Positions 52,879-62,743 of a stretch of 64,000 nt of DNA are shown piece after piece. The stretch is from Magnetospirillum sulfuroxidans (lineage in GTDB: Bacteria; Pseudomonadota; Alphaproteobacteria; Rhodospirillales; Magnetospirillaceae): positions 1 through 64,000 of the forward strand of contig NZ_JAGTUF010000011.1 in NCBI RefSeq assembly GCF_018224925.1, in the 5' to 3' direction. The notes below the pieces were generated by a model. That model searched no databases and had not been told where the DNA came from. It saw only the letters and a list, made by a program, of their open reading frames with translations. The position numbers were made by a program, and so were the translations under genes. Numbering within the stretch: position 1 is the stretch's first letter; each line of letters opens with the position of its first letter.

Positions 52879-53066
52879 GCACTTTGCTGGGGTGTTTCCC
52901 CTGCGGAGGTCGGCTTTATAATCGGACCAGGACCTGCTGGCAAGGGGAATTTTTTGGTATTTTGCCGTTGCTTTGCCCGCCCCCACCCTTGGCCTTTGAT
53001 GAATGGCGGATTACAAAGGCCGCAGGTGATTTTCACGAAACAGCACAACAGGGGGAAACGTCCGCC

Positions 53067-54425
53067 ATGACCGATTCCGTCAAATTCTTTCTGCCGGAAG
53101 AAAAAATGCCCAAGGCTTGGTACAACCTGGCCGCCGATCTGCCGGTGCCGTTGCCGCCACCGCTGCATCCGGGCACCGGTCAGCCGTTGGGACCCGACGA
53201 TCTGGCCCCCATCTTCCCCCAGGCGGTGATCGCCCAGGAAATGACCACCGAACGCTGGATCGATATCCCCGAGCCGGTGCAGGACGTTTATCGGTTATGG
53301 CGTCCGGCGCCGCTGATCCGCGCCCGCCGACTGGAAAAGGCGTTGGGCACCCCGGCCAAGATCTATTTCAAGTATGAAGGCGTGTCGCCGGCCGGCTCGC
53401 ACAAGCCCAACACCGCCGTGCCCCAGGCCTTTTATAATCAGCAAGAGGGCATCAAGCGGCTGTCGACCGAAACCGGCGCCGGTCAGTGGGGCAGCTCGCT
53501 GGCCTTTGCCGGCTCGTTGTTCGGCATCGAGGTCGAAGTCTTCATGGTCAAGATTTCGTACAACCAAAAGCCCTATCGCCGCGCCCTGATGGAGACCTAT
53601 GGCGCCCGCTGTATCGCCAGCCCGTCGACGCTGACCGCGTGCGGCCGCGCCGTGCTGGACAAGGATCCCCATTCCAACGGCTCCCTCGGCATCGCCATTT
53701 CCGAGGCGGTCGAGGTCGCCGCCAGCCGTGACGACACCAAATACGCCCTGGGCAGCGTCCTTAATCACGTCTGCCTGCACCAGACGGTGATCGGCGAAGA
53801 GGCCATGCTGCAAATGGAGATGGCCGGCGACAGCCCCGACGTGATCGTCGCCTGCACCGGCGGCGGCTCGAATTTCGCCGGCCTCGCCTTCCCCTATATC
53901 CGCGAGAACCTGAAGGGGGCCAAGACCCGCATCGTCGCCGTCGAACCGGCCTCGTGCCCGACCCTGACCAAGGGCAAGTACGCTTATGATTTCGGCGATA
54001 CCGGTCACCTGACGCCGCTGGTGAAGATGCACACCTTGGGATCGACCTTCATGCCGCCGGGCTCGCATTCCGGTGGCCTGCGCTATCACGGCATGGCCCC
54101 CATGGTCAGCCACGTCAAGGAACTGGGCCTGTGCGAGGCCACGTCCTATGCCCAGACCGAATGCTTCGCCGCCGCCGTCGCCTTTGCCCGGGCCGAAGGC
54201 ATCGTGCCGGCGCCGGAATCGTCACACGCGGTCAAGGGGGCGATCGTCGAAGCCCTGCGCTGCAAGGCCGAGGGCAAGGCCGAAACCATCTTGTTCAACC
54301 TGTCGGGCCACGGCCATTTCGACATGCAGGCCTATACCGATTACTTCTCGGGCACTCTGAAGGATCTGCCCTATGACGAGCGGGAGCTGGAAGCGGCGCT
54401 GTCCAGCCTGCCGCAGGTCGGCTGA
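53067..54425 (+). CDS. trpB: Tryptophan synthase beta-like protein, TrpB2 type
   Basis: A 452-residue PLP enzyme of the TrpB2 group. The PLP lysine is K113 in SPAGSHKPNTA, and the phosphate-binding CTGGGSNF is present. TrpB2 typically lacks a neighbouring trpA and works without the alpha subunit, using indole and serine or a related reaction. No trpA or other trp gene is adjacent. ATG 53067 has GGGGGAAA upstream. Confidence 0.93.
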   Translation: MTDSVKFFLPEEKMPKAWYNLAADLPVPLPPPLHPGTGQPLGPDDLAPIFPQAVIAQEMTTERWIDIPEPVQDVYRLWRPAPLIRARRLEKALGTPAKIYFKYEGVSPAGSHKPNTAVPQAFYNQQEGIKRLSTETGAGQWGSSLAFAGSLFGIEVEVFMVKISYNQKPYRRALMETYGARCIASPSTLTACGRAVLDKDPHSNGSLGIAISEAVEVAASRDDTKYALGSVLNHVCLHQTVIGEEAMLQMEMAGDSPDVIVACTGGGSNFAGLAFPYIRENLKGAKTRIVAVEPASCPTLTKGKYAYDFGDTGHLTPLVKMHTLGSTFMPPGSHSGGLRYHGMAPMVSHVKELGLCEATSYAQTECFAAAVAFARAEGIVPAPESSHAVKGAIVEALRCKAEGKAETILFNLSGHGHFDMQAYTDYFSGTLKDLPYDERELEAALSSLPQVG

Positions 54426-54491
54426 CGCCACATCCCCGTGCGTGACGCTCATGGGGATATGGTCCGCGTGGATTGGTTGGGCTGATCGTGG

Positions 54492-54878
54492 TCAGCCCAA
54501 CCAACGGCCCAACAATCCTTGACGCTTTTGCGGCAAGGGGGCGCATTGGCTTACCACTTGACGCAGCAAGGCGGCGATGTGTTCGTCGGTGATGGTGATG
54601 CCGTCGCTGGGATCGGGGGCAATGCTGCCGGATCGGGTATCAAGCAGGTCCAGCAGGCGCCGATCAAGCCGGCCCGAACGCGGCGGCCAGAGCGGGGCGT
54701 TTTCCCAGACGGCAACCATGACCCGCCCGGCCCCGGTCAGGGCGCGGTCAAGGTCGCCATGGGCCTTTTGCGCGCATAGCGCCAGCCACGGCAATTTACG
54801 CATACACAAGATGGTGAAGGCGCGCATGCTGCCCGCCGCGACGAAATCCAGAACCTCATCGTCGGACAAATTCAGCAT
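54492..54878 (-). CDS. Hypothetical protein (128 residues)
   Basis: A soluble, Leu/Arg-rich 128-residue protein (EVLDFVAAGSMRAFTILCM, HIAALLRQVVSQCAPLPQK). CGGAG precedes ATG 54878. It follows the low-complexity protein gene on the same strand, 12 bases away. No domain recognised. Confidence 0.55.
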   Translation of the reverse strand: MLNLSDDEVLDFVAAGSMRAFTILCMRKLPWLALCAQKAHGDLDRALTGAGRVMVAVWENAPLWPPRSGRLDRRLLDLLDTRSGSIAPDPSDGITITDEHIAALLRQVVSQCAPLPQKRQGLLGRWLG

Positions 54879-54890
54879 GCGCAGCTCCGA

Positions 54891-55415
54891 TCACGCCTTT
54901 AGATCGACCAATCCTTGGGACATCATTTGGGTCAGGTAATCCTTGGCCTTGCTGGTGTCGGTCCCCTGGCTGGCTTCCTTCAGCGATTCCAGCAGCAATT
55001 CCAGCGCGGTCTTCTCGCTGTCATCTTCCTCATCGGTTTCCTCGGCCTTGCCGGCGCCTCCCGCTGGCGGCGGGCCACCGGGGGGCGGACCTCCGGCGGG
55101 CGGGCCGCCGGCAGGGCGGTTGGCGGCCATCTGTGATTCAAACTCATCCAGGGCGGCACGGACCTGATCGGCCTCATCCGCACTCAGCGTGCCGGATTCG
55201 ACATCCTGGCTCAGCTGGTTTTCCAAGGCGGCGCGGATCGAAGACGGGTCGGTCTTGCCGGTTCCGGCGCTCATGCTCGACTGAGCGACACTTTCCAGTT
55301 CCGAGCCGATGGTCGCCGCCTTATCGGCGGTCAACCCTTTGTTTTGCAGCGAAGAAGACAGGCTTTCTTGCAGCGATGCAGGGCGGCTGCCCTGACTGAT
55401 CGATGAAATCGACAT
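54891..55415 (-). CDS. Low-complexity Pro/Gly-rich protein with helical flanks
   Basis: A 174-residue protein without signal peptide. An N-terminal helical region (LQESLSSSLQNKGLTADKAATIGSEL) contains a sequence like ELESVAQSSM; a Pro/Gly linker of GGPP repeats (about 113-132) and an acidic segment lead to a helical C-terminus. AGGGGAACC precedes ATG 55415. It resembles the neighbouring EF-hand protein in its layout of Pro/Gly linkers and helices. Function unknown. Confidence 0.55.
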   Translation of the reverse strand: MSISSISQGSRPASLQESLSSSLQNKGLTADKAATIGSELESVAQSSMSAGTGKTDPSSIRAALENQLSQDVESGTLSADEADQVRAALDEFESQMAANRPAGGPPAGGPPPGGPPPAGGAGKAEETDEEDDSEKTALELLLESLKEASQGTDTSKAKDYLTQMMSQGLVDLKA

Positions 55416-55532
55416 AGAGGTTCCCCTTGTTCTCAAGACGGGTTGGTGATTCTCCACCGCCTGATTACACGGGCGAACCGGGCCTTCCCTGCGCGACAGA
55501 GATGATTTTCCGCCGCGCCGGGATGCCCCACC

Positions 55533-56471
<939 letters not shown>

Positions 56472-56863
56472 GGTGTTTCTCCATCGCTTGGGCAAGCCGA
56501 CAAATCGGCTCACAAACACTTCCACGGACAAGAAAAGAAAAGCATGCGCATTTTTTGAAAAAAAAATTTTGCTGCGTGTAATGGCAAACAGAAAAAGCGG
56601 ATCACCCATAATATATGGCGTCCGTTGTTTTAATACTTGCACATCTGTACTTTGATGGTGCACCATCCCCTATAGCACGCCATCCAATGCAAGAGCGGGG
56701 CCAACCCCAAGTTTCGAGCAAACCCGGATCGTGGCGGGCAGATCAGAAGACAGCGATCCCCAGAAGCGGGAAAAGACTGCCGGTCTTGGCCGGCAATTAT
56801 TGCCGGCAGGGCGGTAAGGTTTGCCGTTTTTGGGGTGGAGTGCTTCATGTTGTGTGCGCTGGC
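56472..56863. promoter_or_regulatory. Divergent promoter region of EF-hand and sigma genes
   Basis: About 390 bases. An AT-rich tract at 56,550-56,640 suits promoter elements. A perfect hairpin GCCGGCAA-TTA-TTGCCGGC lies at 56,789-56,807 upstream of the sigma gene. No other gene is seen. Confidence 0.5.
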
Positions 56864-57433
56864 ATGACTCATTGCCACAGCGACGATGATCTGCTGGAAC
56901 AGGTGGCCAAGGGCGACAGACTCGCCTTTCAGCTGCTGATGGAGCGCCACGCCCGCGTCATGCTGGCCTTGGCCCAGCGCATCAGCGGCAACCCCGACGA
57001 CGCCGAGGAACTGGTTCAAGACGCCTTTTTGAAAGTCTGGACCCTGGCGCCGAAATGGCGCCGCGACGGCAAGGCGCAATTTTCCACCTGGTTGCACCGG
57101 GTGGTGTTGAACGGCTGCTTGGATCGCCGCCGCCGCCCGGCCTGGACCGGATTGGACGACATGGAGGAACTGGCGGATTCCGCCCTCGGCGCCGCCCAGA
57201 ATCTGGCCCTGCAACGCAGTAAACTGATGGTTCAAGAAGCCATGGCGACCATCCCGGATCGCCAGCGCGCCGCCTTGTTCTTGCACTATTTTTCCGAAAT
57301 CAGCGCCCCCCAGGCCGCCCAAGTGCTTGAGATCAGCGTGGCGGCGATGGAAGCCCTCTTGATACGGGGCAAGCGAGCGCTTAAGAAAGAACTGATGCGC
57401 CGCGGCATCACCGACCTTGGAGACATGCTGTGA
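56864..57433 (+). CDS. ECF-type RNA polymerase sigma factor
   Basis: A 189-residue ECF sigma factor. Region 2 (DRLAFQLLMERHARVMLALAQRI, DAEELVQDAFLKVW) and region 4 (IPDRQRAALFLHYFSEISAPQAAQVLEISVAAMEALLIRGKRAL) are clear. ATG 56864 is preferred; GTG 56852 is possible. Its end overlaps the next gene start by 4 bases, suggesting an anti-sigma partner. Confidence 0.93.
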   Translation: MTHCHSDDDLLEQVAKGDRLAFQLLMERHARVMLALAQRISGNPDDAEELVQDAFLKVWTLAPKWRRDGKAQFSTWLHRVVLNGCLDRRRRPAWTGLDDMEELADSALGAAQNLALQRSKLMVQEAMATIPDRQRAALFLHYFSEISAPQAAQVLEISVAAMEALLIRGKRALKKELMRRGITDLGDML

Positions 57434-57753
57434 CCCCGGATAGGCTGGACGCCCTGATTCGGAGAAATTTCCCCGCCACCGAGATTTCGGCCACGCAGGT
57501 GAACCGGGTCGTCGATGGCGTGTTGGCGCGCCTGGAACAAAACCACCCTGTCAGTCGCTGGCAGTCATGGCTCCGTCTCCTCAGCGAAATCACCCCATCC
57601 ATTCCCAGCCTGATGCGTCAAAGCGCCATCCCGGTGGGGGTGGCTTTGGCCCTGGGTCTTTATGTCGGGCAATTCTTGCAGCCCATGCCCCAGGACACCG
57701 CCGCCTTGGCCAGCTTGATGCCGGCCTCTTCCGTTCTGTTGACGGGGTATTGA
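57430..57753 (+). CDS. Small single-pass membrane protein, possible anti-sigma factor
   Basis: A 107-residue protein starting at GTG 57430, which overlaps the sigma stop. The first 70 residues are soluble and helical; one membrane segment lies at about 67-84. There is no HxxxCxxC zinc motif, so it is not a typical ZAS anti-sigma, and the role is inferred from position. Its stop overlaps the next ATG (TGATG). Confidence 0.65.
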   Translation: MTPDRLDALIRRNFPATEISATQVNRVVDGVLARLEQNHPVSRWQSWLRLLSEITPSIPSLMRQSAIPVGVALALGLYVGQFLQPMPQDTAALASLMPASSVLLTGY

Positions 57754-58193
57754 TGACCAGACATCCGATCTTGCGTTTTCTGCTGCCGGCTTCGCTGGCC
57801 TTAAACGCCTTTTTAGCCGGAGTGGCCTTGGTTCAGTGGAACGGGCCACATGTTCCACCCCCCCGACCGGAAAGAATGATCGAGGATATGGCCGCCACCT
57901 TGCCGGCCGCCGATGGTCAGATTCTGCGCCAAAGCTTTGCCGCCCACGCCCCGAATGTTGGTGGCCGCCCGCGCAATCGCGAAGACATGTTCGAACGCAT
58001 TCGCACCGTTCTTCGGGCCGAGCCTTTCGACCCGGCGGCGATGAGCCTGATTTTTAGCGAAGGCCGGAAGGTGCGTGACCAGATCGACGATTCCATCGAA
58101 GCGGCACTGGTCGAAGCCGCGGGAAAAATGTCAGCGGAGGGCCGGCACAAATTGGCGGAATGGCGGCCGCCCTTCCCGCCGCCCCGGCGATAG
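57753..58193 (+). CDS. Periplasmic heavy-metal sensor/Spy-like protein
   Basis: A 146-residue protein with a signal anchor (HPILRFLLPASLALNAFLAGVAL) and a helical periplasmic domain of the CnrX/Spy/CpxP layout (PERMIEDMAATLPAADGQILRQSF, RTVLRAEPFDPAAMSLIFSEGR). It probably senses a periplasmic stress or metal and relays it to the membrane protein and sigma factor encoded upstream, as in CnrYXH-type systems. Confidence 0.78.
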   Translation: MTRHPILRFLLPASLALNAFLAGVALVQWNGPHVPPPRPERMIEDMAATLPAADGQILRQSFAAHAPNVGGRPRNREDMFERIRTVLRAEPFDPAAMSLIFSEGRKVRDQIDDSIEAALVEAAGKMSAEGRHKLAEWRPPFPPPRR

Positions 58194-58224
58194 CCCGTTC
58201 GCCCCCCCCGATGCGCCGGAGGTT

Positions 58225-58677
58225 TCAGCCGGCGCTGTCGTCGCGGGCCGGAGTCTCCCCCAGCGTGGCATTCCATTTCTCCGCCGCCTGCTCCAGTTGC
58301 TGCAACACCTCGGCTTCATGCTTAAGAAGCTTACGCGAGGATTTCAGCGCCTTGTAATACAGCTCCGCCGCCACTTCATCGCGGATTTCCTGCCCAATTT
58401 CGACGGCGGAGGGGCACGCCTCTAAATATTCCACCAGATAATGAGCGAACAACTTCAAATAGTGATCGCGCTTATCGGGGAAAATATAGGCGCATTGCAG
58501 GCAGAAATAGACCCGCGCCGCCGGCGTCGCGATGTCATCGTTCGTCAGGATTTCCTTTTGCCGCAAGATATTGGATTCATTATGAATCCTCAATTTTGTA
58601 TTGGCCCCGGCATTCTCGATGACGGCACCGTTGATGATGACTTTTTCGCCGGGCTTGAGATCGATCAGCAGGGGCAA
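58225..58677 (-). CDS. flbT: Flagellar biosynthesis regulator FlbT
   Basis: A 150-residue FlbT (LIDLKPGEKVIINGAVIENAG, LRIHNESNILRQKEIL, ARVYFCLQCAYIFPDK). FlbT binds fliC mRNA and controls flagellin synthesis in alphaproteobacteria. It starts at TTG 58677, preceded by AGGAGAG at about 5-6 bases; no nearby ATG fits the conserved N-terminus. The flagellin and flaF genes are not in the window. Confidence 0.92.
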   Translation of the reverse strand: MPLLIDLKPGEKVIINGAVIENAGANTKLRIHNESNILRQKEILTNDDIATPAARVYFCLQCAYIFPDKRDHYLKLFAHYLVEYLEACPSAVEIGQEIRDEVAAELYYKALKSSRKLLKHEAEVLQQLEQAAEKWNATLGETPARDDSAG

Positions 58678-58755
58678 GGGAACTCTCCTAAGGGGCGTGT
58701 GGCTGCGCCCTCAGGATTATACCCTTGAGCGTTTCGGTGCAATGGTCGGGTCAGC

Positions 58756-59358
58756 TTACCAGCCGCCGGTTTCAAGCCAGCGCCGCACCATGGGCAGGCG
58801 ATCCCAACCCCAAAAGGCTTCACCATCGACGACAAAAAACGGTGACCCGAACACGCCGGCGGCAATGGCCGCCTCGGTTTCGTCGCGGCACTTGGTCTTC
58901 CACAGCCCATCATCCATGGCCGCCAGCGCCGCCGCCGGGTCATGCCCGCATTCGCCGGCCACCGCCGCCACCACCGCCTTGTCACCGATATTGCGGCCTT
59001 GCCCGAAATAGGCGGCGAAGACAGCACGGGCGAAGTCCTTGGCGACCGTTCCATCGTCGGCGTCCAGCCACCAAAACACCCGCGCGGCGGCGATTGTCGC
59101 CACCGGGAACGGATCGGGGAAGCCATAGGCAAGGCCCGACATCCGCGCCACCCGATCCCAGTCGTGGCGGCTATACGCCCCTTTTAACGGCTGTTCGATC
59201 AGCAGCTGGTTGCCCGACGCCTTGAAGGCCGCCCCCAAGAGAATGGGGATCCACCGGCAGCTCCGCCCGGCCTCGGCCGCCATGCGGTCGATGGAATCGG
59301 CGGCGAAATAGCCATAGGGCGAGGAAAAGTCGAAATAGAAGTCGATGGGATTGCTCAT
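58756..59358 (-). CDS. 2-hydroxychromene-2-carboxylate isomerase-like DsbA-fold protein
   Basis: A 200-residue DsbA-fold (kappa-GST-like) protein. FYFDFSSPYGYF is the active-site start with the serine of the HCCA isomerase group; GAAFKASGN and GVFGSPFFVVDGEAFWGWDRL are typical. It may act on glutathione conjugates. AGGAGAAAGT precedes ATG 59358. It follows an SDR gene by 8 bases, so one operon. Confidence 0.9.
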   Translation of the reverse strand: MSNPIDFYFDFSSPYGYFAADSIDRMAAEAGRSCRWIPILLGAAFKASGNQLLIEQPLKGAYSRHDWDRVARMSGLAYGFPDPFPVATIAAARVFWWLDADDGTVAKDFARAVFAAYFGQGRNIGDKAVVAAVAGECGHDPAAALAAMDDGLWKTKCRDETEAAIAAGVFGSPFFVVDGEAFWGWDRLPMVRRWLETGGW

Positions 59359-59366
59359 ACTTTCTC

Positions 59367-60035
59367 CTACCAAGCCACTTCCGAGCCGTCAAAATGGAAA
59401 AACTTACCGCTGTCGGTAAGCTGAACCTTGTCCAGCACCGCCCGCATCCCGGCCACCGCCTGCGACGATTCCAGCGGCGCGCTGGTTCCGCCCATATCGG
59501 TGCGCACCCAGCCCGGCGACAGCGCCACCACGGCGATGGTGCGGTCGCGCAAATCCAGCGCCAAGCTTTTAACAACCATGTTCAGGGCCGCCTTGGAAGC
59601 GCGGTAGGCGTAAATTCCGCCCGAGGTGTTTTCCGCCACCGACCCCATTTTCGACGACATCGCGGCGATGATCCCGCCCGCGACCACCTGATCGACGAAG
59701 ATTTCCGCCATCTGCAACGGCGCCAAGGCGTTAACCCGCATCACCCGCAAAAAGCCATCGGCATCGACGGCGCCGAAATCCTGATTTTGCCCATAGATCC
59801 CGGCGTTATTGAGGACGATGTCCAGACTGACCCCTTTCAGCGTCTCCTTGAGCCGGCGCAAGGAGGTGATGTCGGCGACATCGGCGACATAGACCTCGCC
59901 GCCGGCTTCCGAGGCCGCCCGCCCGGATAGCGGATCGCGCACGGTGGCCAGCACCCGCCAACCGGCGGCGGCGTATTGACGGGTAAATTCCAGACCCAGG
60001 CCGCGATTGGCTCCGGTAATCAGAATGGTCGGCAT
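59367..60035 (-). CDS. Short-chain dehydrogenase/reductase (C-factor-like)
   Basis: A 222-residue SDR: cofactor motif TGANRGLGLEF at the N-terminus, NNAGIYG, and catalytic YRASK. The overall length and motif SLHPGWV-like segment (ALSPGWVRTDMGG) resemble CsgA/C-factor-type SDRs. AAGGACG precedes ATG 60035. The substrate is unknown. It is cotranscribed with the isomerase-like gene and divergent from the methyltransferase. Confidence 0.9.
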   Translation of the reverse strand: MPTILITGANRGLGLEFTRQYAAAGWRVLATVRDPLSGRAASEAGGEVYVADVADITSLRRLKETLKGVSLDIVLNNAGIYGQNQDFGAVDADGFLRVMRVNALAPLQMAEIFVDQVVAGGIIAAMSSKMGSVAENTSGGIYAYRASKAALNMVVKSLALDLRDRTIAVVALSPGWVRTDMGGTSAPLESSQAVAGMRAVLDKVQLTDSGKFFHFDGSEVAW

Positions 60036-60162
60036 GGCGTGCTCGTCCTTTTGGTATCGTTCCACCGCCATGGTAGCCTTGTGCATACGCGATGACAAAC
60101 CCCCGACAAACAGATATTGTCATTACGGAATGCGCCCGACTAAAGTGGGGGATCTATAGGGC

Positions 60163-60951
60163 ATGCTTCTTGATTCTGGCCAGGACGCCGCAACGTTCAG
60201 CGCCTATCGCGCCGGCTTCCCCGAAAGTCTGGCCGCGCGTCTGCGCGCTATCGGTTTTGGCACGGGCAAGCAGCGGGTCTTGGATCTGTGCTGCGGCTTT
60301 GGCGATCTGGCCCGGATGTTTGCCGTCGGGGAGTGCCAGGTCGTCGCCTTGGATGCCTCGTCCTCTGCCTTGGAACAAGCGCGACACACTTGCGGCGGCC
60401 TGAACGTCGAATTCGTCGAAGCCCAGGCGGAATGCACCGGCCTGCCCGATCAATCCTTCGACGCCGTCATCGCCGGCCAATGCTGGCACTGGCTGGAACG
60501 CCGCCGCGCGGCGGCGGAAATGGCCCGCTTGGTCAAACCCGGTGGACTGCTGGTGATTTGCCATTTCGATTGGCTGCCGCTGCCCGGCAATGTCGTCGCC
60601 GCCACCGAGGAAATGATCCGCAAATGGAACCCGGTCTGGCCCATGGGCGGCGGCACCGGCATCTACCCGCAATGGCTGGGGGACATGGCCGTGGCCGGGT
60701 TCGACGATCTGGAGACCTTTTCCTATGACGTCGCCCACCCCCATACCCGGAGCGAATGGCGGGCACGACTGCGCGACACGGTGGGGATCGCCGGGCGGTT
60801 GTCGCCACAACTGATCCATGATTTCGATCAAGATCTCAGCCGCATGCTCGACACACGCTTTCCCGGCGAGCCCTTACTGGTGCCCCACCGCGTCTGGGCC
60901 GCCTGCGGCCGCCGCAAGATCAAGCCGGTTCACGCTCCCTCTCTCCCATGA
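60163..60951 (+). CDS. Class I SAM-dependent methyltransferase
   Basis: A 262-residue methyltransferase: the SAM motif is VLDLCCGFGDLARMFA, then VVALDASSSALEQAR and FDAVIAGQCWHWL. The family is a UbiE/type-11-like methyltransferase. The substrate is unknown; no quinone or lipid gene is adjacent. Confidence 0.88.
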   Translation: MLLDSGQDAATFSAYRAGFPESLAARLRAIGFGTGKQRVLDLCCGFGDLARMFAVGECQVVALDASSSALEQARHTCGGLNVEFVEAQAECTGLPDQSFDAVIAGQCWHWLERRRAAAEMARLVKPGGLLVICHFDWLPLPGNVVAATEEMIRKWNPVWPMGGGTGIYPQWLGDMAVAGFDDLETFSYDVAHPHTRSEWRARLRDTVGIAGRLSPQLIHDFDQDLSRMLDTRFPGEPLLVPHRVWAACGRRKIKPVHAPSLP

Positions 60952-60956
60952 CAAAA

Positions 60957-60984
60957 CGGCCGGCGGAATCGCTTCCGCCGGCCG
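60957..60984. terminator. Bidirectional intrinsic terminator
   Basis: CGGCCGGCGGAA (60957-60968) pairs perfectly with TTCCGCCGGCCG (60973-60984) around TCGC. It sits between the ends of the methyltransferase and mcd genes and has TTTTGTC downstream on the minus strand. Confidence 0.85.
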
Positions 60985-61000
60985 CTTGACTGTCGTGGAA

Positions 61001-62665
61001 TTAACCGCGGGCGCCGGACAACAAGCCGCGGGCGATCACCTGGGCCTGAATTTCCGCGGCCCCCTCGAAAATATTAAGGATGCGGGCGTCACACAGGACG
61101 CGGCTGATCTGGTATTCCTCGGCGTAGCCGTTGCCGCCGTGGACCTGAAGCGCGTTGTCGGCGTTGGACCAGGCGACGCGGGCGGCCAACAGCTTGGCCA
61201 TGCCGGCTTCGATGTCGCAGCGATGACCGCCGTCTTTCTCGCGGGCCGAGAAATAGGTGAGCTGGCGGGCGATCATGGTTTCCACCGCCATCCAGGCGAT
61301 CTTGCAAGCGACGCGGGGGAAGTTATAGATGGCCTTGCCGAATTGGACCCGGTCCTTGGCGTATTGCTGACCGATTTCCATGGCGTTTTGAGCCACGCCG
61401 ACGGCCCGCGCCGCGGTCTGGATGCGCGCCGATTCGAAGGTTTCCATCAATTGCTTGAAACCCTGGCCTTCGACCCCGCCCAACAAATTGGCGGCCGGCA
61501 CCTTGAAGCCGTCGAAGCCCAGCTCGTATTCCTTCATGCCGCGATAGCCCAGCACCTTGATCTCGCCGCCGGTCATGCCCTCGCTTGGGAACAGGTCATC
61601 CTCGGTGCCGCGCTGCTTGGGCGCCAGGAACATGGACAGGCCCTTCCAATCCTTGGTGTCGGGATTGGTGCGGACCAACAGCGTCATCACGTCGGTACGG
61701 CTGGCATGGGTGATCCAGGTCTTGTTGCCGGTGACGACGTAATCGTCGCCGTCCTTGACCGCGCGGGTGCGCAACGAGCCCAGATCGGAACCGGTATTGG
61801 GTTCGGTGAACACGGCTGTCGGCAAAATCTCGCCCGAGGCGATCTTCGGCAGCCATTCTTCTTTCTGTTCCTGGGTGCCGCCCAGGCGGATCAGCTCACC
61901 GGCGATTTCGGCGCGGGTGCCCAAACTACCGACGCCGATATAGCCGCGCGACAATTCTTCGGTGACCACGCACATGGCGGTCTTGCCCATGCCCAGACCG
62001 CCGAATTCTTCCGGCAAGGTCAGGCCGAACACGCCCATTTCGGCGACGCCGTTCAAAACGTCGAGCGGGATCAGTTCGTCTTTCAGGTGCCATTCGTGGC
62101 AATAGGGGGCGACGTTGTCATCGACGAAGCGGCGGAATTGGTCGCGAATCATGCCCAGGGTCTCATCGCCCAGCGCCAGCTCGCCGTAATGATGGCCATC
62201 TTCGATCAATTGGGCGATGCGCACGCGCACGGCGGCGGCGTTGCCGGTCTTGCGCAACAAGCTGACCGCCTCGGAATGATGCTGGTGGCACGTCGCCGAA
62301 TCCAGGCCCAGATCAATGGGGCGAATAATCTCGCCCTGGCTCATGGGGATGCCGCCATACATCTGGGCGCAATACTCGCCATAGGCCGATTGCAGCATCA
62401 ACTGCTCCAGCTCGCCGAATTTGCCATCGGCGTCGATGCGCTTGGCCCAATCCAGCATCTGTTCCAGCGCCGCCACATAGGTGGACAGCCAGGCATAGCC
62501 GTGGGCGGCCTGCTGATTGGCTTCGAACCGAGCGGAATCGATCTTGCCGTCGGTGGACACCATGGCGGTGACCGAATCCTTGGCGGCGGCGTGCAAACCG
62601 CGAACGGTTTCAAGCGCGGTTTCACAGGTCGGGATCAGGTCGGCGATCAGCAGCGAGGCGGTCAT
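61001..62665 (-). CDS. mcd: Acyl-CoA dehydrogenase, probably methylsuccinyl-CoA dehydrogenase
   Basis: A 554-residue FAD-dependent acyl-CoA dehydrogenase. The family motifs TAVFTEPNTGSDLGSLRTRA, HASRTDVMTLLVRT and LQVHGGNGYAEEYQISR are intact. An N-terminal extension of about 150 residues (AALEQMLDWAKRI, GGIPMSQGEIIRP) makes it longer than usual, as in methylsuccinyl-CoA dehydrogenase of the ethylmalonyl-CoA pathway. ccr lies directly upstream on the same strand, which supports this. ATG 62665 is followed by the conserved start. Confidence 0.88.
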   Translation of the reverse strand: MTASLLIADLIPTCETALETVRGLHAAAKDSVTAMVSTDGKIDSARFEANQQAAHGYAWLSTYVAALEQMLDWAKRIDADGKFGELEQLMLQSAYGEYCAQMYGGIPMSQGEIIRPIDLGLDSATCHQHHSEAVSLLRKTGNAAAVRVRIAQLIEDGHHYGELALGDETLGMIRDQFRRFVDDNVAPYCHEWHLKDELIPLDVLNGVAEMGVFGLTLPEEFGGLGMGKTAMCVVTEELSRGYIGVGSLGTRAEIAGELIRLGGTQEQKEEWLPKIASGEILPTAVFTEPNTGSDLGSLRTRAVKDGDDYVVTGNKTWITHASRTDVMTLLVRTNPDTKDWKGLSMFLAPKQRGTEDDLFPSEGMTGGEIKVLGYRGMKEYELGFDGFKVPAANLLGGVEGQGFKQLMETFESARIQTAARAVGVAQNAMEIGQQYAKDRVQFGKAIYNFPRVACKIAWMAVETMIARQLTYFSAREKDGGHRCDIEAGMAKLLAARVAWSNADNALQVHGGNGYAEEYQISRVLCDARILNIFEGAAEIQAQVIARGLLSGARG

Positions 62666-62701
62666 GGGTGCATGTCCTCAAAAGGTCGTGAAACAAGAAA
62701 A

Positions 62702-62731
62702 AGCCCCCGCCGCCGGGCAGCGGCGGGGGCT
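62702..62731 (-). terminator. Strong terminator between ccr and mcd
   Basis: AGCCCCCGCCGC (62702-62713) pairs perfectly with GCGGCGGGGGCT (62720-62731); on the minus strand a TTTTTC run follows. It ends ccr transcripts, so mcd needs read-through or its own promoter. Confidence 0.9.
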
Positions 62732-62743
62732 ATATTGGAGGCC

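Noticed and set aside
58202-58209. C-run after the Spy-like gene as a phase-variation tract
   Set aside because: Runs of seven to eight C are expected by chance in this GC-rich DNA and this one lies beyond the coding ends.
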